Part shown: one piece after another, positions 59,341 through 64,000 of the stretch | Position numbering within the stretch: the stretch's first letter is position 1 | Layout of the letters: each line of letters opens with the position of its first letter | NCBI GenBank assembly: GCA_017311315.1 | Contig: CM029620.1 | Span: 3,148,056-3,212,055 of the forward strand | From: Dendrocalamus latiflorus | Taxonomy: Eukaryota; Streptophyta; Magnoliopsida; Poales; Poaceae | Direction: 5' to 3' | Length of the DNA: 64,000 bases | The notes under the pieces: generated by a model | What the model was told of the DNA's origin: nothing | Databases searched by the model: none | Seen by the model: the letters and a program-made list of their open reading frames with translations, nothing else | Program-made: the position numbers and the translations under genes

Positions 59341-60409
59341 GGCTCATGGCGGCGCCGTGAGCATACAGACGGGGGTTTGAGGCAACTGCGTTTGAAGTAG
59401 ACCTCGCTTCATCCATCCGTGCATCCGCGGAGCGCCCGAGGAAGACCTCGCCTTCTTCACGCATGAGGACAAACGGAAGCTCGACGACCTGGCCCGGCAT
59501 CAATCCTTCGGGTCGTAGCGTTCTGCATCTGGGTCTTTGCGTCGAGCTCGGCACGCCCCGGATTTCGCTCGCTGTGGCTTCGTCGCAGCATGCCGACGAC
59601 CATGGGCCCTTCGGCGCGGGTCTTCGCAAGCCTTCACGTCGTTCGTACATTCGACTTGGTGCCGACGGACCTCGCTCCGGGCTTCGGCGTCGGACTTTGC
59701 GGTGCCGGCCTTCGCGCATGCGCAGCCGTGTATGCATGTGGGGAGCATTTGTACCCGGAGGCCGGCTGGGCTCGCCGCGAAGATGCAGAGGCTAGGCGCG
59801 CTGAGCGGAGGCTTGGGCCACGCGCGCGCGAAGCTTGGCGTGCGAAGGCGGAGCCCGACGCACGCCCCTCCAATCATGCCGCCGAGGTCCGTCTTCGCCG
59901 CCAGCTCCGGGGCCTACCCCGCACCCGAGGTCCAACTCCGTGCTGCCTCCGTGCGGTCACGGTCTCCGTGTACGTTTCACCGGAGTCGTCAATGGTCTTC
60001 ACCAGTGCCTTCGGTCTCCTCGCCGTGGTCGGAGTGGTCTCCGCCGTGGTGTCCACGCTCCACGCCGAGGGCCGAAGGGGCTTCACCAAAACGTCTGGAG
60101 CCTTCACGTCAGCGTCCTCAACGTTGGCTCCGCGCCGGTCACCACACACCGAGCGAGGCCTTGCCCACGCCTGAACCAAACTCCTCGCGGGCTTAGAAGA
60201 TTGCCATGTGGGAGGTCCTCCGCACTGCCACCGGACGTCCGAAGACCATAGGACCATCCTCAGCCTGGCACCATGGCCTGCTTGGATTCCAGCAAAGCAT
60301 AGGTCGAGACTCCGTCTGCACGAGGTCCCTACATCGTCTGCGCACAGGCCGCCGCCTGAAGACGAGGCCCCCAATCCATAGCGCGGAGACTGATGCAGAG
60401 TCTGCGATC

Positions 60410-60700
60410 GACTCGGAGAAGACTTCACGGCGCAGAGGCTTCGCTCAACTTGACTTGGAGAAGACTTCGTAGGCACGGAGGCTTCGCTCGATTCGACTTG
60501 GAGAAGACTTCGCAGGCACGGAGGCTTCGCTCGACTCGACTTGGAGAAGACTTCGCAGGCGCGGAGGCTTCGTTCGACTCGACTTGGAGAAGACTTCGCA
60601 TGCGCGGAGGCTTCGCTCGACTCGACTTGGAGAAGACTTCGCAGGCCGGAGACTTCGCTCGACTCGACTTGGAGAAGGCTTCGCAGGCGCGAGGTAGAGG
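60410..60700 (-). repeat. 43-bp tandem repeat
   Basis: About six units. The word 'gacttggag' recurs at 60452, 60495, 60538, 60581, 60624 and 60666 (spacing 43, 43, 43, 43, 42). Because 43 is not a multiple of three, translations cycle through frames. Confidence 0.9.
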
Positions 60701-62177
60701 CTGCAGCGCGGAGTGGAGACTGTGGCCAGCTCGGAGAGGACTTCGCAGTCGCGGAGTGCGGCGCGGAGGCTTCGCGAAGCTCAGGCATACATCGCGAAGG
60801 CCGGGTCTCTGCTCCCGAGGTCGAAGAGGAAGGCGTCGTCGTTCGAGATGACCTGGGCCGGTGCCTTCGGTAGAAGACGGGAGAACAGAAGGAATTGCGT
60901 CGCTACGCCTCGCCGACCCAAGTTGCGTACCCACCGGGCGGAGAGGTCCGGGAGGCTGCTGGGACTTCGCCGACGGCAGGGCATGGCGCGGAGACGCAGG
61001 CTGCTTCGGAGGGGACCTCGACGATGATGACGAGGGAGCCGCACAAGGCGTTCTTCGCGCGAGGGGAGCGAACTGCACGGGAGCGCATGCTCCGCGTGTA
61101 CGCCTGCTTACGTCGCGTGCCTACCGAAGCCGCACGAAGTTCCTGCAGGACCAGCATCACTCGCGCGTTGGCCGAAGACTCCGCGCGCTGACAGAAGTCT
61201 CCGCGTCGATGGAGCAACGACGGAGGCTCCGAGCGGAGGCCGAAGCCGCAGCGCCATCGCCCGCGGTCACCCTAGAGTCATGTACCTGCCAGGCCGAGAG
61301 GCCCAGGAGGTCGTCGCGGGACGCCGCAGAGAGAGCGAAGTTCCTGCAAGCAGTTCCACAGGCCTACTTCGAATGGATAATTCACGTATGGGTGAATGCT
61401 TCATGCTTGCATCATGAATGTGGATCCATATGGCTCGTGTATGCATAGACGTCGTGCATGCAGTACGGACGCATGCATGCGGAGTAACTCACTGATGCGA
61501 TGCATGCCTGTGCTGAGACGCCCCGCCTGCTCACTTCGCCGAGTATACGCAGGCCCCGCCGTAAAGACGTGCGAAGATCCGAGCGAGACGCGGGGCGCCG
61601 AGCGAAGACGCGTGCTACGCATACGTGAGACTATACATGCATGATTGTGCATACGTGAGCCTATACATGCATGGCAATAGCTTGTAGATATTTATGCATG
61701 GCCATAGTTACGTGGACATGTATGTATGCCACACGTGAAAGGATATGAATGCGTGCACAGGTGGAGCTTGCGGATGGATGCGGGTGCATGCGTAGGCGTC
61801 CAGCGCGCAGTCGGTGCGGCGAAGCTTGGCTCGCCGAAGGCACAGCCCGGCTTCGACGCGGAGTCCACGATCGCACGAAGATCACCCTGGCCAGAGGGGT
61901 TACGCCACCATGTCATCCCAGACATCATCTCGCCTCCCTGCATGAATACCCCTGCAGAGCAGAGATTGCTGCCTCTAGGCGCCCGATTCAACGAGATCTA
62001 TCCAATATACTGTCTACAAAATATGGCAAAGCATATAGGCAAAGCGCATACCACCAGATCTACTCAGGATGGTTTAGCTTTTAGCAAGCAAGCTACTTAT
62101 CTGTCTCTACGGATGCCACGAATTGAAGCAGCGTGCTGCCAGGAGCAGAAAAAATCCACACACGTAGCTTCTAGTCG

Positions 62178-62195
62178 TTCCCACGGACGGCGCCA
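62178..62195 (-). other. Primer-binding site candidate
   Basis: TGGCGCCGTCCGTGGGAA on the minus strand, two bases from the LTR at 62198. It matches the start of the candidate at 36114-36130. Confidence 0.65.
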
Positions 62196-62197
62196 TC

Positions 62198-62499
62198 TGT
62201 TGTAGCTACGGGCTAAACAGGAATGAAGGGGACTAGTAGAAGGAGAAGAGGAGAGCTAGATCTGTGGCGAGCTGGTGAGAATGAGAGCGTGTCCCCCCCC
62301 CCCCCTTTGCCCCTCCTGGGGGTTTATATATATATGAGTGGGGTAGAATGGGAAATCCCCATTCTACCCCTTAGTATTTACAAAGGATGAGGGTACATTA
62401 GTATATTTACACTGTTACATTCCTCTATACTATTGGGCCTATTACATATTGGACTAGTTGCACGGCCCAGCCACGGGGGGTTGGGCCACCCCTACAACA
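62198..62499 (-). mobile_element. LTR (302 bp) of the left-truncated element
   Basis: Plus-strand ends are TGTTGTAGCTACGGG and CCCCTACAACA, forming the inverted TGTTG...CAACA termini of an LTR. A TATA-like run (tatatatatatg) is near 62323-62336 and a C run near 62294-62306. No partner LTR is in the window. Confidence 0.85.
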
Positions 62500-64000
62500 A
62501 CCGCGAATAGAGTTCATATGCATCCTAGCTCGGTTCGCCGTGCATTTCGAATCCGTCTGAGTTGGTGTTAAATGTTCCTCCGCGACGAGTTCCAATTGAA
62601 ACTACAAACTGCATCACACCAAATTGAGGCAAGAAATGAAACTGAAGGCCGAACACCCCGACTGGAGTTCATATGCGCCCTAACTAATTTTGGCATGCAT
62701 TTGGGATCCATCCGAGTAGGTGTGAAACTTTCCTCCACGGTTGTTGTAACTGAAATAACAAACTCCAAGCACACAAAATCGTGGCATATAATTAAACTGG
62801 TTGTGAAACACCTCGAATGGAGTTCATATGCACCGTACATCATTCGGGCATGCATTTTGAATCTGCCTGAGTTGGTGTGAAACTTTCTCAACGACGGGTT
62901 CCAACTGCTACTACGGTGCCATCCACACGAAATCAATGCGTGAAAAGAAACTAAGTGAAAAACACCTCGAATGGAACTCATGTACACCCTAGCTCATTTT
63001 GGCATGCATTTCGATTTCATCCGGGTCGGTATGACACTTTCCTCTATGACGAGTTCCATCTGAAACTTCAATCTCTATTCATACGAAATCAAGTCACGTA
63101 ATGAAACTGAGCGCCAGCACCCCGAATGCAACTCGTATGCACCCTAGCACACTTCAACATTTATTTTGAATCTGTCTAAGTCGGTGTGAAAGTTTCCTCC
63201 ACGACAGGTTCTAATTGGAAGTAGAAACTCCATTCATACAAAATCAAGGCCCGAAACAAAATTAATTCTCAAACACCCAGAATGGAGTGTAGATGCGATG
63301 TAGCTCATTTTGGCATGCATTTCGAATCCGTCCAACTTGGTGTGAAACTTAACTCAATGACGGGTACCATTGGACAGTACAAACTCTAGGAGCACAAAAT
63401 CAATGAACGAAATGAAACTGACTGCCAATACCTCGGATGGAGCTCATATACGCCCTAGCTCATTTTGGCAAGCATTTCAAATCCGTCCGAGTCAGCGTGA
63501 CAGTTTCCTCCACGTGGGTTCCATCTGAAACTAGAAATTCCATACGTACGAAATCAAGGCATGAAATGAAATTGAGTACCAAACACCCCAATGGAGTTCA
63601 TATGCACCCTAGCTCATTTTGGCACGGATTTTGAATCCGTTTGAGTCGGTGTGAAACTTTGTCCATGACAGGGTCCATTGGGCAGCACAAACTGCCAGCA
63701 CAGAAAATCGAGCAACGTAATGAAACAACGTGCCAACATCCTGAATGGAATTCATATGTGCCCTAGGTCATTTTAGCTTGCATCTTAAACCCGTCCGAGT
63801 CGGTGTAAAACTTCTTTCCACAGTGCGTTGCTACAAACACAATTCGTATGAAATCTCGGCACAAAATGAAATTGAGTTCCAATTTTATTTTGGCAGGTAT
63901 ATCGAATCCGTCCGAGTTGATGTGAAACTTTCCTCGATGACGGGTTTCATTGGGTAGTACGAACTCCATGAGCACAAATCGATGAACGGAATGAAACTGA
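62500..64000 (+). repeat. Satellite array segment 6
   Basis: Restarts at the marker monomer (62512) of the higher-order repeat and runs to the window edge. About 33 bp are missing in the unit near 63882 relative to other copies. The array evidently continues beyond the window. Confidence 0.95.

Larger units (their letters stand above)
58591..62197. other. Internal region without recognised genes
   Basis: GC-rich DNA with many accidental open frames on both strands but no gag, protease, RT or integrase motif. It holds a 43-bp tandem repeat (60410-60700), a stretch resembling a sugar-kinase motif (59230-59340), and a pair of ~26-bp direct repeats at 61619-61675 containing 'gcatacgtgag' and 'ctatacatgcatg'. 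It may be a large non-autonomous internal domain or captured host DNA. Confidence 0.5.
56608..62499 (-). mobile_element. Left-truncated LTR element, Tat-related, non-autonomous
   Basis: On the minus strand: LTR 62198-62499, primer-binding site 62178-62195 sharing TGGCGCCGTCCGTGGG with the nested Tat derivative, about 3.6 kb of internal DNA without gag-pol, then a tandem array related to that of the Tat element. No left LTR is found, so the 3' end is deleted. On the right the satellite resumes with 'accgcgaatag', so the lost TSD may have been ACCGC. The LTR differs in sequence from the 246-bp Tat LTR. Assignment to a Tat relative rests on the primer-binding site and the shared repeat. Confidence 0.7.

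Noticed and set aside
59537..60196. Long plus-strand frames of about 200 codons in the unidentified element
   Set aside because: Overlapping frames are open on both strands because of high GC. The composition is Arg/Pro/Ala biased with no recognisable motif.

Overview
The window looks like heterochromatin, probably centromeric or pericentromeric, from a grass (Poaceae). This is an inference from three things: Tat-, Tekay- and Angela/BARE-like LTR retrotransposons with grass-type features, large GC-rich LTRs, and a ~155-bp satellite that the transposons have repeatedly inserted into. I found no intact host gene, tRNA, rRNA or CRISPR array. Nearly all coding sequence is retrotransposon gag/pol, mostly decayed.

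The base layer is a satellite array whose ~155-bp monomers form a 15-monomer higher-order repeat of 2,287-2,288 bp (segments 13427-15508, 16045-16149, 17868-20910, 29090-29912, 43628-45184, 50821-56607, 62500-64000; about 15 kb in total). Insertions, left to right: (1) 1-13426, the 3' part of a Ty3/gypsy Tat-lineage element with gag end, protease, RT, second RNase H, integrase, a 53/54-bp tandem array, an antisense accessory ORF, a ~65-bp GC-rich array and a 3' LTR. It is itself interrupted by two solo Copia LTRs (6762-8099 minus, 11794-13206 plus), each with a perfect 5-bp target-site duplication (TSD). (2) 15509-17867, a collapsed and partly duplicated Tat relative with TSD ACCAC. (3) 20911-29089, a full-length but mutated Ty1/copia Angela/BARE-like element on the minus strand, without a TSD. 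(4) 29913-43627, a 13.7-kb Ty3/gypsy Tekay-like chromovirus with 3.2-kb LTRs, TSD GCGTG, an ORF upstream of gag and a C-terminal chromodomain. Its gag is split by a 1.67-kb deletion derivative of the Tat family (34706-36377, TSD AGAAG). (5) 45185-50820, a rearranged Copia locus (partial LTR, pol, LTR, pol end, LTR) with TSD TGGAC. (6) 56608-62499, a minus-strand LTR element of unidentified content, with a 53-bp tandem array related to that of element 1 and a right-hand LTR.

Because most insertions keep exact TSDs, the satellite can be read through them and its repeat phase checked. The phase is continuous through the insertions at 15509-17867, 29913-43627 and 45185-50820. It is broken at the TSD-less Copia element at 20911-29089 (two monomers missing) and at the left edge of the 56608 element. 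The most interesting points are the 15-mer satellite organisation, the exchange of tandem-repeat modules among Tat-type elements, the antisense accessory gene with a plausible promoter, and several rearrangements whose junctions can be placed to the base.
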